A stretch of 64,000 bases of DNA, from contig CAJJAT010000014.1 of NCBI GenBank assembly GCA_905182175.1, positions 247,848 through 311,847 of the forward strand. The letters are read 5' to 3'. The DNA comes from Flavobacteriales bacterium UBA1494 (GTDB lineage Bacteria > Bacteroidota > Bacteroidia > Flavobacteriales_E > Vicingaceae). The translations under genes were made by a program, and so were the position numbers. A model generated the notes under the pieces. That model had not been told where the DNA came from, did no database searches, and worked only from the letters and a program-made list of their open reading frames with translations. Below are positions 44,026 to 53,385 of the stretch, in pieces; position 1 is the first letter of the stretch; each line of letters starts with the position of its first letter.

Positions 44026-44403
44026 ATGGCGAAAGCAAAAAAGCAGTTAAATGCAGACGAATTGGCAGGGTTAATTGTCAAAGGAATCCAAGAAAAGAAA
44101 GGCGAAAACATTGTAACACTTGACCTTAGAGGTTTAGATGGAGCCGTTACGGACTATTATGTTGTTTGCGAAGCAAATTCAACAACTCAAGTTGGAGCGA
44201 TAGCAGATTCCATTGAAAAAGAAGTAAGGGAGGCCTGTGGCGAAAAAGCTTGGCATGTGGAGGGAACAGAAAACCTAGAATGGGTGTTAGTAGATTATGT
44301 AAATGTAGTAGCGCATATTTTTCAATCTGAAAAAAGAGAATTTTTCAATATTGAGGAACTTTGGGCAGACGCTAAGATAAAAGAAATACGAGCAGAGTAT
44401 TAA
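44026..44403 (+). CDS. rsfS: Ribosomal silencing factor RsfS
   Basis: Binds the large ribosomal subunit protein uL14 and prevents subunit joining when nutrients are low. The 125-residue protein has VTLDLRGLDGAVTDYYVVCE, the IADSIEKEVRE helix and NLEWVLVDYVNVVAHIFQSE, all family signatures. It lies 8 bases before ftsH. Confidence 0.96.
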   Translation: MAKAKKQLNADELAGLIVKGIQEKKGENIVTLDLRGLDGAVTDYYVVCEANSTTQVGAIADSIEKEVREACGEKAWHVEGTENLEWVLVDYVNVVAHIFQSEKREFFNIEELWADAKIKEIRAEY

Positions 44404-44411
44404 AACACAAC

Positions 44412-46538
44412 ATGGAGAATAAAAATAAAAAAGGTGCACCTTCACCTCAAAAAGGTAGCCCAAAGAAAGGGGATAAAAAACAATTCAATTTTTACTGGAT
44501 CTATGGAATCATTGGAGCTCTTTTATTAGGTCTTCAACTGTTCCAGATGGGTGGCGGCGAAAAGCGAACTACTTGGAATAATTTTGTTAACGAAATGCTG
44601 CGAACCGACGAGGTCGAACGCCTTTTAGTAGTAACAACCAACGGAGAGTCTAGAGTTGACATATACATTAAATCTGAAGCACTTGAGCTTGAAAAACACA
44701 AAGCTGTAAAAGAGAATAGTGGCGGCAATATGGGAGGCAGAACAGCTCAATATTATCTAAAAATAGGAACTATAGAGCAATTTAACGATGATCTAGACAG
44801 AGTCCAAGCAGGAAAAGCTGAAGAGGAACGAGTTGCTATAGATTATGAGACAAGGACGAATTGGGCCGGAGATTTAATTGGTTGGCTGCTTCCAATTGCT
44901 ATCTTGGTTGGGTTTTGGATATTTATTATGAAGCGCATGGGCGGCGGAGCAGGCGGGCCAGGTGGGCAAATTTTCAACATTGGTAAGTCAAAAGCAACGT
45001 TGTTTGATAAAACAAAAAATGTCAAGGTCTCGTTTAAAGATGTCGCAGGATTAGCTGAGGCAAAAGTTGAAATTGAAGAAATTGTTGAATTTCTAAAAAA
45101 CCCAGAGCGGTACACAGAGCTTGGAGCAAAAATACCAAAAGGAGCGTTGTTGGTAGGACCTCCTGGAACAGGTAAAACACTGTTAGCGAAAGCTGTTGCC
45201 GGTGAAGCTCAAGTTCCATTTTTTAGCCTTTCAGGCTCTGACTTTGTAGAGATGTTTGTAGGCGTCGGGGCGTCTAGAGTGCGAGATTTATTTAAACAAG
45301 CAAAAGAAAAATCACCAGCCATCGTATTTATTGATGAAATAGATGCGATTGGACGAGCTAGAGGTAAAAATATGGCTCAGGGTGGAAATGACGAAAGAGA
45401 AAACACATTAAACCAGTTACTAACTGAAATGGATGGTTTTGGAACCAACAGTGGAGTAATTCTATTGGCTGCAACAAACCGTGCAGAGGTTTTAGACAAA
45501 GCGCTCTTACGTCCAGGTCGTTTCGATCGCCAAATTAGTGTTGACTTACCTGATTTGAATGAAAGAATTGAAATATTTAAGGTTCATGAAAAACCTCTAA
45601 AAACAGATGATACAGTAGACCTTCAATTTTTAGGAAAACAGACCCCCGGTTTCTCCGGAGCAGACATTGCAAATATTTGTAACGAGGCGGCGTTAATTGC
45701 CGCGAGAAAAAAGAAAAAGAAAATTGGACACCAAGATTTTCTAGATGCCATTGACCGTATAATAGGCGGCTTAGAGAAAAAGAACAAAATTATTACGACT
45801 GAAGAAAAAGAAGTCATTGCTTTTCACGAAGCAGGACATGCTGCTGTTAGTTGGCTAACCAAATATGCGAACCCTTTGGTAAAGGTTACAATCGTACCCA
45901 GAGGTCGTTCTTTGGGCGCTGCTTGGTACTTGCCAGAGGAAAGACAAATCACAACCAAAGAGCAAATGCTTGATGAAATGTGTGCCGCTTTAGGTGGAAG
46001 AGCCGCAGAAGAGATTGCCTTTGGGAAGGTTTCAACAGGAGCTTTAAGTGATTTAGAGAAAGTTACGAAGCAAGCATATGCGATGGTTACTGTTTACGGC
46101 TTAAATGACAAAATCGGTAACGTTAGTTTTTACGACTCTTCAGGTCAAAGTGAGTACAGCTTTAGTAAGCCATATAGTGAGAAAACCGGTCAGATTATCG
46201 ACGAAGAAGTAAGTAAGATGATCGAGGAAGCTTACGTTAGAACAAAGGCAATTCTTGCTGCTAATAAAGATAAACTGGCCCTTTTAGCCAAAAAGCTCCT
46301 AGAAAAAGAGGTTATTTACAAAGATGATTTAGAAGCAATTTTTGGAGAACGTTCTTTTGGTCAGAAAAGCAGAGTTGATACTTTAATGGAAGAAAACGAA
46401 GAAGCACAAGCTAAGGAGAAGAAAGCTGATAAAAAATCTGACACAAAAGCTAACGTTACTGAGGATTCACCGGAAAGTGAAGATAAAAAAGCATCTGAAG
46501 AAGAAAAAGCAACTCCTGAAGAGGAAAATGCAGGATAA
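44412..46538 (+). CDS. ftsH: ATP-dependent zinc metalloprotease FtsH
   Basis: Membrane AAA+ protease that removes damaged or short-lived membrane proteins. The 708-residue protein has two membrane segments ([17 protein letters not shown] near residue 30; [20 protein letters not shown] near 157), Walker A ([20 protein letters not shown]), Walker B ([16 protein letters not shown]), the second region of homology ([20 protein letters not shown]), and the zinc motif [11 protein letters not shown]. The C-terminal tail from about residue 655 is Glu/Lys-rich low complexity. It lies in an operon with rsfS, a DUF2007 gene and cdsA. Confidence 0.98.
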   Translation: MENKNKKGAPSPQKGSPKKGDKKQFNFYWIYGIIGALLLGLQLFQMGGGEKRTTWNNFVNEMLRTDEVERLLVVTTNGESRVDIYIKSEALELEKHKAVKENSGGNMGGRTAQYYLKIGTIEQFNDDLDRVQAGKAEEERVAIDYETRTNWAGDLIGWLLPIAILVGFWIFIMKRMGGGAGGPGGQIFNIGKSKATLFDKTKNVKVSFKDVAGLAEAKVEIEEIVEFLKNPERYTELGAKIPKGALLVGPPGTGKTLLAKAVAGEAQVPFFSLSGSDFVEMFVGVGASRVRDLFKQAKEKSPAIVFIDEIDAIGRARGKNMAQGGNDERENTLNQLLTEMDGFGTNSGVILLAATNRAEVLDKALLRPGRFDRQISVDLPDLNERIEIFKVHEKPLKTDDTVDLQFLGKQTPGFSGADIANICNEAALIAARKKKKKIGHQDFLDAIDRIIGGLEKKNKIITTEEKEVIAFHEAGHAAVSWLTKYANPLVKVTIVPRGRSLGAAWYLPEERQITTKEQMLDEMCAALGGRAAEEIAFGKVSTGALSDLEKVTKQAYAMVTVYGLNDKIGNVSFYDSSGQSEYSFSKPYSEKTGQIIDEEVSKMIEEAYVRTKAILAANKDKLALLAKKLLEKEVIYKDDLEAIFGERSFGQKSRVDTLMEENEEAQAKEKKADKKSDTKANVTEDSPESEDKKASEEEKATPEEENAG

Positions 46539-46555
46539 TATTCTACTTTTAATGT

Positions 46556-46768
46556 ATGTCAAAACACTGGGTTAAAATTTACTCAACTACTCAATTGCAC
46601 AAAGCTGAGATTGTGAGGGCGGTTTTAGAAGATCACGATATTACTACTACTGAGATGAATAAAATGGACTCCATGCATATCCATTTGACAGTTGGTGAGA
46701 TAGAAGTATTTTCTAGTCCTGATGATGCAATAAAAGCAACTCACCTGATAACAAAGCATGATTTGTGA
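46556..46768 (+). CDS. DUF2007 family small protein
   Basis: A 70-residue cytosolic protein. WVKIYSTTQLHKAEIVRAVL and DHDITTTEMNKMDSMH, then EIEVFSSPDDAIKATHLI, follow the DUF2007 ('putative signal-transducing') pattern, an ACT/GlnB-like small fold. It sits between ftsH and cdsA, its TGA overlapping the GTG of cdsA. In related bacteria it is also found by cdsA, so a link with phospholipid or envelope control is possible but unproven. Confidence 0.85.
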   Translation: MSKHWVKIYSTTQLHKAEIVRAVLEDHDITTTEMNKMDSMHIHLTVGEIEVFSSPDDAIKATHLITKHDL

Positions 46769-47595
46769 GTAATTTTAACGAACGACTTCTTACCGGAATT
46801 CTATTTGTAATTGTTTTGCTTGGAGCTATTTATCAAAGTGAACTTGCATCATCAATTTTGTTCTTTGTCATTATTTTACTTTGCCAAAGGGAGTTCTATA
46901 GTTTCTTTAAGGCAAGTGAAATAAAACCTCAAGCACTTGTAGGAGTGTTAGGAGGACTCGGATTTTTCTTAGCCTCAGTTATCGCGTTTCAGGCAAACCT
47001 TAATTTCAATACCTTATTCCTAATTGTTCCATTAATTTTCTTTGTTTTCGTTTTAGAACTATTCAGAGAGAGAAAGGAACCTATTGCGAATATTGGATAT
47101 ACTATTTTAGGCATTATTTATGTTTCTGTCCCATTCACCTTATTGCATCAAATTTCGTATTTCAACAACTATGATTTTGGAACAAGTTACAATTACGAAG
47201 TATTAATTGGATACTTTTTTGTGCTTTGGGCAAATGATACTGGAGCATATTTAGTGGGTCGAAAGTTTGGCAAAACAAAGCTATTCGAGCGAATCTCACC
47301 TAAAAAGACTTGGGAAGGAGCTATTGGTGGACTGTTTTTTGGACTACTCCTAGGGTATATAAATTCCCAAATATTCAACGGCTTAGACACCTTAACTTGG
47401 ATGGCTATTGCGCTTATAGTGGTTGTATTTGGTTCCTTGGGAGATTTAGTTGAATCCTTATTTAAAAGGAGTTTAGGTATCAAAGATTCAGGTAAGATAT
47501 TACCAGGTCATGGAGGAGTGTTAGACCGTTTTGATGGTATTTTTATTTCTGCACCAATGGTATATACTTTCCTGAAGATTCTAAGTATCTGGTAA
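46765..47595 (+). CDS. cdsA: Phosphatidate cytidylyltransferase
   Basis: Makes CDP-diacylglycerol for phospholipid synthesis. The 276-residue integral membrane protein has about seven to eight segments and the signature KTWEGAIGGLFFGLLLG together with SLGDLVESLFKRSLGIKDSG and ILPGHGGVLDRFDGIFISAP. Start is GTG 46765, overlapping the DUF2007 stop (GTGA). A small lipoprotein gene follows one base after its stop. Confidence 0.97.
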   Translation: MSNFNERLLTGILFVIVLLGAIYQSELASSILFFVIILLCQREFYSFFKASEIKPQALVGVLGGLGFFLASVIAFQANLNFNTLFLIVPLIFFVFVLELFRERKEPIANIGYTILGIIYVSVPFTLLHQISYFNNYDFGTSYNYEVLIGYFFVLWANDTGAYLVGRKFGKTKLFERISPKKTWEGAIGGLFFGLLLGYINSQIFNGLDTLTWMAIALIVVVFGSLGDLVESLFKRSLGIKDSGKILPGHGGVLDRFDGIFISAPMVYTFLKILSIW

Positions 47596-47596
47596 T

Positions 47597-47794
47597 ATGC
47601 GGCAAAAAATTTACCCTTTTCTGTTTTTGATTTGCTCAATTTTTGCTTCATGTAAAACCTTTGAGCCAAAAGCTACGCATGCTGAACCTGTGGAAATTAG
47701 ATTCAAGTCTAATACTGTTATAAAGGTTAAACCTCTTAGTACGGAGAAAACACACGAAGGCGGAGTAGATACTACTAAGCTTATGGTTAAATAA
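47597..47794 (+). CDS. Small lipoprotein of unknown function
   Basis: A 65-residue protein with a lipoprotein signal (IYPFLFLICSIFASCKTF); the cysteine after ..IFAS would be lipidated. The mature part is about 45 residues, polar, with VEIRFKSNTVIKVKPLST and no further motif. It starts one base after cdsA and is last in the rsfS-ftsH-cdsA operon. Family unknown. Confidence 0.65.
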   Translation: MRQKIYPFLFLICSIFASCKTFEPKATHAEPVEIRFKSNTVIKVKPLSTEKTHEGGVDTTKLMVK

Positions 47795-47806
47795 ATTTAA
47801 GCGATT

Positions 47807-48061
47807 TTAAGAGAACAACCAGTCAGTGGTCTTTTGCTTTTTGTCACTTTTAAAAAATTTGAACAAGATTTGTGGAACTAGGTTATCTTCAAATTCTAAT
47901 ACTTGCTATAACCATCTTTTATTACTCACGACTGCATATTTTTCCAATCTTGTAACCTTTGAATTATGGATTGCTATGCCCTGAACAAAAGTTTTCATAC
48001 TCTCAAAGTCTTCAAACACCTCACAAAGAAACAATAGCTTTACTTTTTTCGACAGAAGGCC
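47807..48061 (-). pseudogene. Decayed SpoIIAA/STAS-like protein gene
   Basis: One minus-strand frame reads GLLSKKVKLLFLCEVFEDFE, then SMKTFVQGIAIHNSKVTRLE and KYAVVSNKRWL, an in-frame TAG (47908-47906), then QVLEFEDNLVPQILFKFFKS and KTTDWLFS. This is the C-terminal part of the STAS/SEC14 (SpoIIAA-like) family: KVKLLF..E.F.G, the VSNKRWL segment and the terminal KA..WL helix. The N-terminal third is missing and one stop interrupts the frame, so the gene is dead. No neighbour explains it. Confidence 0.65.
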
Positions 48062-48065
48062 TCAT

Positions 48066-48161
48066 TTAAAAAACTTGAGGCTCTTGAAATACTTCAGACC
48101 CATAGTCTTTAATCGCATTAACGATATAAAGATTTATGTTTTCGGAATGCTTGATGTCCAT
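48066..48161 (-). other. Short frame in the decayed region
   Basis: ATG 48161 opens 31 codons (MDIKHSENINLYIVNAIKDY and on) before a TAA. It is in another frame than the STAS-like fragment just downstream and looks like the start of a different lost gene. I cannot name it. Upstream, TATATTCG at about 48190 resembles a -7 box. Confidence 0.3.
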
Positions 48162-48884
48162 TTAAAGTTATTTATTTAACGAATATAGCCGGGTTTTCTA
48201 AATTGAAAAGATTTTTTAGCGCATTACAATTATTCTGTATTTCTCAACCGTTTTATATAAAATAATTTACCGTAGAATGTTTAGGATTAACACGGCTACG
48301 GTGCATTTATTTTTGTTGTGATAACAACGAGTTATGACGTTGCTACCTATTTCTCATCGAATATATTCGAAAAAGGAAAGTTTCTATTTCCCACCGATCG
48401 TTTACCAGGGTTCAAGAACAACTTAAACGTATCATTTACTTCGTTTTTTGTTCCATTGCCGCCATTACGCCATTGTTAAAGTCCTATATACTTAGCAATG
48501 GATTTCTACCAATAACTACTTTCTATTAGATCGAATTTACTTCATACTCAATCTAAAATGTATGTTGCCAAAACAAAAAAATTGACTGTACTTCCCTGTT
48601 GCCAAGCTCTCAATTGAATTCACTCGCCCCAGATTACATGTATTTTATCGTATTATTTATAGGGTTTTCTTAAAATCTCAGATACTTCGTAAAACTAGTG
48701 TATTCTCCAAATTCAGCTTCAGTAAGTTTATTCTAAACTATAGTATTATTTTAAGCATTCTTACAAAACCATCCTCCTACTACTATCCAAATCATGGAAT
48801 TGCTACAATGCGCAAGCACCCAAAGTTTTCTAACTGATATTTCTATCTAACAAGACGCAACAACCTCTAATTAAAATATTACCG
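48162..48884. other. Long gene-poor stretch, probably degraded coding DNA
   Basis: About 720 bases without any frame over 60 codons. On the minus strand, short protein-like pieces such as NKLTEAEFGEYTSFTKYL are broken by stops, suggesting eroded genes rather than regulatory DNA. I see no tRNA, strong terminator or repeat here. Confidence 0.4.
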
Positions 48885-49173
48885 CTCCACTTTGGCAATT
48901 CTAAGTAAGTAGCTTTCATACCTCTTTTCCCTTGCCTAATTTCTGAGCTTCTCAATGCCCTAGGTTCTCATTCCAAACCTTTATAGATTTAATACCTCTG
49001 CAATAAGAAACAGTTATTCCAACTTCGTCTCTTGCACTGTCTATTCCAATAAAGCCTTCTTTCTGTTTAGCCAACCTTTCCATTTCAACAGCCATTTCTG
49101 CATATCCTTCAAAATTTGACAATTTCGAAGTAAATATCACAGCATAATATGGTGAGAATTCTGTCGAGCTCAC
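48885..49173 (-). pseudogene. Broken antibiotic biosynthesis monooxygenase (ABM) family gene
   Basis: The intact part, 73 codons, reads FSPYYAVIFTSKLSNFEGYA, GFIGIDSARDEVGITVSYCR and IKSIKVWNENLGH, as in ABM-fold proteins of about 100 residues. A TGA (48954-48952) stops it where the family has Leu: directly after the stop, in frame, is EAQKLGKGK, which matches the usual continuation, and after a frameshift MKATYLELPKW resembles the last strand. So one TTA-to-TGA change plus a frameshift broke the gene. It follows aroG by 3 bases, as in an operon. The ABM fold might still form partly. Confidence 0.75.
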
Positions 49174-49176
49174 AGC

Positions 49177-50250
49177 TTAACTATTTGTCTGTTTATCAAT
49201 CGACTCTTCATGAATAGCATAATATAAACTTGAAATAAACTTATCGCTTAAATTCAGGGTCTTTCCCGACTTTAGAGTCCGCTTTAATATCTCCTGCCAT
49301 CGCTGCAATTGCAAAATCGTAACTTGATTTTCTTTTTTATAAACTCCTATCTCTTCTGAAATATTCATTCGTTGAGATAATAATTCTACGATAGAGTCAT
49401 CAATTCTGTCAATCTTAGACCGCAATAATTCTAACTGATTTTGAAACTCTATATTTTTCGACTTTGCACTTTTAAAAATTAAACTACCCCATAGTTCCTT
49501 GAGTTGAAAAGGGGTAATTTGTTGCTTGGCGTCGCTCAATGCTTTTTGCGGGTTACAATGAGTTTCTACCATTAACCCATCCATATCTAAATCTAGAGCT
49601 CGTTGCGCCGCATGAGGTATTAAATCAGGATTCCCGGTAATATGACTAACATCACAAATCAAAGGAATTTCAGGATGGTCCGTTTTAAACTGAACAGCCA
49701 AATCCCAGGAGGGAGCATTTCTGAACGGTTTGTTGTCTGCAAGATGAAAACCACGATGAATAGCACCTAACTTGGTAATACCAGCCTTCGAAATTCGCTC
49801 TACCGCTCCAGACCACAAAGAGACGTCAGGGTTTAATGGATTTTTTACAAAAACTGGTACATCTGTTCCTTCTAAAGCGTCCGCAATGGCCTGAACAGAG
49901 AAAGGATTCACCGTTGTTCTTGCTCCTATCCACAATATATCTATTCCTGCCTTTAAGCAAGCTTCAACATGCGATGCATTTGCCACTTCTGTTGTTACTT
50001 GAAAACCAAACTCTTCTTTTATATCTACAAGCCATTTTAACCCTTCTTCACCCACTCCTTCAAAAGTATTTGGTCGGGTTCTTGGCTTCCAAATGCCTGC
50101 TCTAAATATAACATTCGAAAAATGCTCTTTTATTCCGACTGCTGTTGCTCGCAACTGTTCAGGACTTTCAGCACTACAAGGACCAAAAAATTGATATGGC
50201 CTATTACCACTAATCCAGGATATATTGTTAAGGTTTGATTCGCTAGTCAT
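49177..50250 (-). CDS. Bifunctional DAHP synthase / chorismate mutase
   Basis: Joins the first step of the shikimate pathway with the step from chorismate to prephenate. The 357-residue protein has an N-terminal KDO8P/DAHP synthase-like barrel (residues 10-260: FFGPCSAESPEQLRATAVGI, FRAGIWKPRTRPNTFEGVGE, LICDVSHITGNPDLIPHAAQ) and a C-terminal type II chorismate mutase (about 265-350: LELLRSKIDRIDDSIVELLS). Fusion of these two is standard in Bacteroidota and may allow feedback control by prephenate. The start overlaps the HAD gene stop by one base (TAATG). Confidence 0.95.
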   Translation of the reverse strand: MTSESNLNNISWISGNRPYQFFGPCSAESPEQLRATAVGIKEHFSNVIFRAGIWKPRTRPNTFEGVGEEGLKWLVDIKEEFGFQVTTEVANASHVEACLKAGIDILWIGARTTVNPFSVQAIADALEGTDVPVFVKNPLNPDVSLWSGAVERISKAGITKLGAIHRGFHLADNKPFRNAPSWDLAVQFKTDHPEIPLICDVSHITGNPDLIPHAAQRALDLDMDGLMVETHCNPQKALSDAKQQITPFQLKELWGSLIFKSAKSKNIEFQNQLELLRSKIDRIDDSIVELLSQRMNISEEIGVYKKENQVTILQLQRWQEILKRTLKSGKTLNLSDKFISSLYYAIHEESIDKQTNS

Positions 50251-50942
50251 TAAAAAATATCTTTTATTTCTAACAAACTACCAACAACAAAAGTTGCCTC
50301 TTCTTCTTTTTGAAGATCTTGGGTAAAATAAATTTGATCCATTCCTACTGCTTTTGCCCCTAATATATCCGATCCATAATCGTCTCCTATCATAATGCTA
50401 TTTTCGGCGATAGCTCCTGACTTTTCGAAAGCATAGTCAAAGATTCGTTTATCCGGTTTTCTATATCCCAATCCATCGGAGACTATAATCTCATCAAAAT
50501 AGTACGCTAAACCACAGTTGCCCATTTTTACTTGCTGTGCTTCAACAAATCCGTTTGTAATAATGTGCATTGTATAATTCGGCTTCAAATAATCCAACAC
50601 TTCAATAGAATATGGAATTAAATTTGATTTTGACGAACACAACTCAACATAATCATCATTAAATAAAAGCGCCAAACCAGGATTATTATAATTGAACGTT
50701 CTAAATGTGCTGTGAAATCGTTGTAGACGTAATTCGTCTTTGGTAATTTGCCCCATTCTGTAAACCGCCCACAACTCATGATTGATTCCCACATATTCTT
50801 GAAAGAATTCATCGAAACCCACACCCAACTTCAATTGCAAACTGTGCTTATCATATAAATCACGAATAGCTTCTTCAGAGTTTTTATCAAAGTCCCAAAG
50901 TGTGCGATCGAGATCAAAAAACAGATGTTTGTATTTTTTCAT
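50250..50942 (-). CDS. YjjG family noncanonical pyrimidine nucleotidase (HAD hydrolase)
   Basis: A 230-residue HAD-type phosphatase. Motif I is FFDLDRTLWDFDKNSEEAIR, motif II is MHIITNGFVEAQQVKMGNCG, and motif IV is SIMIGDDYGSDILGAKAVGM. The LDRTLWDFDKNS start is typical of the YjjG/YfnB subfamily, which hydrolyses 5'-nucleotides. ATG 50942 is chosen since the family begins a few residues before motif I; the frame is open to 50999. The ATG overlaps the upstream stop (ATGA) and its TAA overlaps the aroG start. Confidence 0.88.
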   Translation of the reverse strand: MKKYKHLFFDLDRTLWDFDKNSEEAIRDLYDKHSLQLKLGVGFDEFFQEYVGINHELWAVYRMGQITKDELRLQRFHSTFRTFNYNNPGLALLFNDDYVELCSSKSNLIPYSIEVLDYLKPNYTMHIITNGFVEAQQVKMGNCGLAYYFDEIIVSDGLGYRKPDKRIFDYAFEKSGAIAENSIMIGDDYGSDILGAKAVGMDQIYFTQDLQKEEEATFVVGSLLEIKDIF

Positions 50943-51373
50943 GAACCAAAAAATAGACTCCAACCAGAGGTTAATATAAACGACCAAATTACGATACAAG
51001 CAAAGAAAATTGGCAAGGTTTTTTGTGCTCTCGGAAAATAATATGATGCCAATATTGCTCCAACGGGTATGCTCAAAATCAAAGGTGTTAAAACCGCAAT
51101 TCCCAGCAATCCGTACTTGGATTTAATCTTAATTATAAGTCGGTTCCGTTTATTAAATAGTTTTTTCTTTTTGGGTTTAAAAATACTACGCCCCCATGAA
51201 ACAATAAATTTACCAGCAAAAAAGAAAAGTAAAAACCCAATGTAGCCTCCAGAAACGTGGATTAAAATAGTTTCTAAAATTCCGTGACCATCTAAGAGCG
51301 CCATGCTTGGTGCAAAAAAGAATTTTAGCGTACTAAATACGAGTAAGCCAAACATTTTTGATAACTCGAGCAC
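50939..51373 (-). CDS. Small-multidrug-export-like integral membrane protein
   Basis: A 144-residue membrane protein with about four hydrophobic segments (FGLLVFSTLKFFFAPSMALL, GGYIGFLLFFFAGKFIVSW, YGLLGIAVLTPLILSIPVGA, and IFFACIVIWSFILTSGWSLF) separated by a basic loop KPKKKKLFNKRNRLIIK. The LTP.LLSIPVGA motif recalls the COG2426 small multidrug export family; I am not certain. The start is GTG 51373, next to upp; ATG 51355 is possible. It overlaps the HAD gene by four bases. Confidence 0.72.
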   Translation of the reverse strand: MLELSKMFGLLVFSTLKFFFAPSMALLDGHGILETILIHVSGGYIGFLLFFFAGKFIVSWGRSIFKPKKKKLFNKRNRLIIKIKSKYGLLGIAVLTPLILSIPVGAILASYYFPRAQKTLPIFFACIVIWSFILTSGWSLFFGS

Positions 51374-51375
51374 TC

Positions 51376-52032
51376 TTACTCTTTCGGTCCGAAGGCTAGG
51401 TCACCTGCATCACCTAAGCCAGGGACAATATAAGACTGAGCTGTCATTTCCTGATCTACTGCCCCAATCCAAATCGTGCAATTAGGTGGCATATTCTTCT
51501 TGGTAAACTCCAACCCTTCAGCACTAGAAATTAGCGACACTATATGACAGTGTTTAGGATTTCCTTTTTCTAATAAGGCTTTATACGCAAGCACCATGGA
51601 AGAGCCGGTTGCCAGCATAGGATCGGAAAGTATAATCGTTTTTCCCTCGATAGAAGGGCAGGCTAAATATTCTAATTCAATATCAAATGTACCGTCTTTA
51701 TGGTGCTTTCTGTAAGCAGAAATATACCCATTTCCTGCTTTATCCAACGTATTTAACAACCCTTGGTGCATTGGCAGACCAGCTCGCAAAATTGTAATTA
51801 ATACAGGTTGATCTGAAAGTAGCATATCTTCAGAAACACCTAGAGGAGTTGTAACTTCTGTTTTAGCATATTCCAATTCTTTCGAAATTTCGTATGCAAA
51901 AATTTCACCACAACGTTCTAAATTCCTTCGAAAACGTAAACGATCTTTTTGAATGTTATGATCTCTTATTTCCGATAAAAATTGATTGAAAACAGAATTA
52001 CTTTCTTCCGAAAGGATACGAACGTTTGGCAT
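51376..52032 (-). CDS. upp: Uracil phosphoribosyltransferase
   Basis: Salvages uracil to UMP with PRPP. The 218-residue protein carries TTPLGVSEDMLLSDQPVLIT, the PRPP-binding KTIILSDPMLATGSSMVLAY and the uracil-binding end YIVPGLGDAGDLAFGPKE. A -7 box, TAACTTTG (52052-52059), lies 20 bases upstream, giving a short leader. It heads the operon upp-membrane protein-HAD-aroG. Confidence 0.97.
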   Translation of the reverse strand: MPNVRILSEESNSVFNQFLSEIRDHNIQKDRLRFRRNLERCGEIFAYEISKELEYAKTEVTTPLGVSEDMLLSDQPVLITILRAGLPMHQGLLNTLDKAGNGYISAYRKHHKDGTFDIELEYLACPSIEGKTIILSDPMLATGSSMVLAYKALLEKGNPKHCHIVSLISSAEGLEFTKKNMPPNCTIWIGAVDQEMTAQSYIVPGLGDAGDLAFGPKE

Positions 52033-52051
52033 ATTTGATATTTTTGATATA

Positions 52052-52059
52052 CAAAGTTA
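52052..52059 (-). promoter_or_regulatory. -7 promoter box TAACTTTG of upp
   Basis: On the minus strand this reads TAACTTTG, an exact match to TAnnTTTG, 20 bases upstream of the upp ATG at 52032. No -33 TTTG is found. Confidence 0.5.
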
Positions 52060-52064
52060 AGTTT

Positions 52065-53384
52065 TTAAGGTCTTCCATCTTTCATTGAAATGGCATATTC
52101 GACTACCTTTTCATACACTGTGCGCCAACCCATCCACTCTCCTTCATTACTCAGACTTTCATTGTGCCAAAGGCTAATGAATGTACCTTCTACAGCTTTT
52201 ACCTCATCTATAATTTGCTTGCTCTGAGAAATAGCCTGTTCCGGCGAAAGATTCAAGTAATATTTGAGGGTAGCTTCCATTACATGAAAAGGAAATACAG
52301 TTAACTTACACTCTACTTCTCCGTCCAAGTCATAAAAAGGATAGGGGGTGCATGTTCCTGCTCTAAAGCCCAACTCAGAAGCAAAGCCCATGGTGTAGTC
52401 TTCTTCAATGTCCGCTTCTAATAAATTTCTATACGTTTCTGGTAAGCTCAGCTTTAAGAAATGCTGCCTACTGCGTTTAACATCTGTTTTGATGATATCT
52501 TTTAAACGATTAATTTCTACTTGTAGCTTAGATAACTGTTTGTTAGAACCAAAAGAAGGATGAATTCCTAAATAAGCATAGTCAGAAATAGACTTTATCA
52601 AACTCTTAAAGTACCTGTTTTCAAAAGATAAATTTTTATCATTTAAGCCATAATCTCCTATTAAAATAAAGTAAATAGCTTTATAATTAAACTTTCGTTG
52701 AAGGGCCAACTGATAATCGTAGGTATCAAAAGGATCTTTTTTAACACCAAAAAGCACTTGACATTGGCTTCCTAACTTAGAAAAATCAAATGTCAGCAGT
52801 GTTTTTCCCAAGCTCCCAATAGTCCGTAGAAGCCCTTTGTGCTTGAATGCATATGCATTGTCTATGTCTAAAGTTGGAATATAATCATACTTCCTCTCAG
52901 GAAATTTAAGTTCTGAAAATTGTTTTTGTAGAACCCCCTTCAACAAAATCATCCAACGATCAACAACAGCGACTTGTAAAAATCCTTCTTTCGCCGCCAA
53001 ACTATCTTTGGCCATAAACCGATCATACTGATCTCGCATATGAGGCAAGTACTCCTCGTAACGACTCAACATATAAAAAGTAGCTGCAAAAACATCAAAA
53101 GGAAGGGTATCACTTCGAACCGGGAAAATAGTTGGTGTATTTAAATACAACTTTGAAGGCAAGGACTGCTCAGCTATACCAACTTGCTCCAACAATCCAG
53201 CAGAAGTAAAATTAAATTCATCCCCTATCGGTCTTGAGAGATAAGAGAATTTTGGGCGATCCCATTCCTTAAACTTTTCAATGTCTGAAGTTAAAGTATA
53301 ATCAACAGAGAGGTAGCTTTTAAAAATTGTTTTAAAAACATACCGATTTCTTGGAGTAATTTTTTGGACGTAAACTAACAGCAT
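52065..53384 (-). CDS. Polysaccharide deacetylase-like protein
   Basis: A 439-residue protein. The N-terminal half (LLVYVQKITPRNRYVFKTIF to about residue 165) is an extension found in Bacteroidota homologues, the DUF7033 type. The second half resembles a NodB-fold deacetylase: YIPTLDIDNAYAFKHKG, LGIHPSFGSNKQLSKLQVEI and ISLWHNESLSNEGEW. The canonical metal-binding HxxxH is replaced by less typical residues, so activity is unsure. ATG 53384 is chosen (frame open to 53432); it starts 2 bases from the radC stop, so the two genes are coupled. Confidence 0.8.
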   Translation of the reverse strand: MLLVYVQKITPRNRYVFKTIFKSYLSVDYTLTSDIEKFKEWDRPKFSYLSRPIGDEFNFTSAGLLEQVGIAEQSLPSKLYLNTPTIFPVRSDTLPFDVFAATFYMLSRYEEYLPHMRDQYDRFMAKDSLAAKEGFLQVAVVDRWMILLKGVLQKQFSELKFPERKYDYIPTLDIDNAYAFKHKGLLRTIGSLGKTLLTFDFSKLGSQCQVLFGVKKDPFDTYDYQLALQRKFNYKAIYFILIGDYGLNDKNLSFENRYFKSLIKSISDYAYLGIHPSFGSNKQLSKLQVEINRLKDIIKTDVKRSRQHFLKLSLPETYRNLLEADIEEDYTMGFASELGFRAGTCTPYPFYDLDGEVECKLTVFPFHVMEATLKYYLNLSPEQAISQSKQIIDEVKAVEGTFISLWHNESLSNEGEWMGWRTVYEKVVEYAISMKDGRP

Positions 53385-53385
53385 A

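Noticed and set aside
47795..48951. CRISPR array or tRNA cluster in the long gap
   Set aside because: No regularly spaced repeats and no cloverleaf with a GGTTCRA-like T arm were seen; stop-broken protein fragments explain part of it.
48952..49173. Intact 73-residue ABM protein
   Set aside because: The homologous continuation lies right after the stop codon, so it was listed as a pseudogene.
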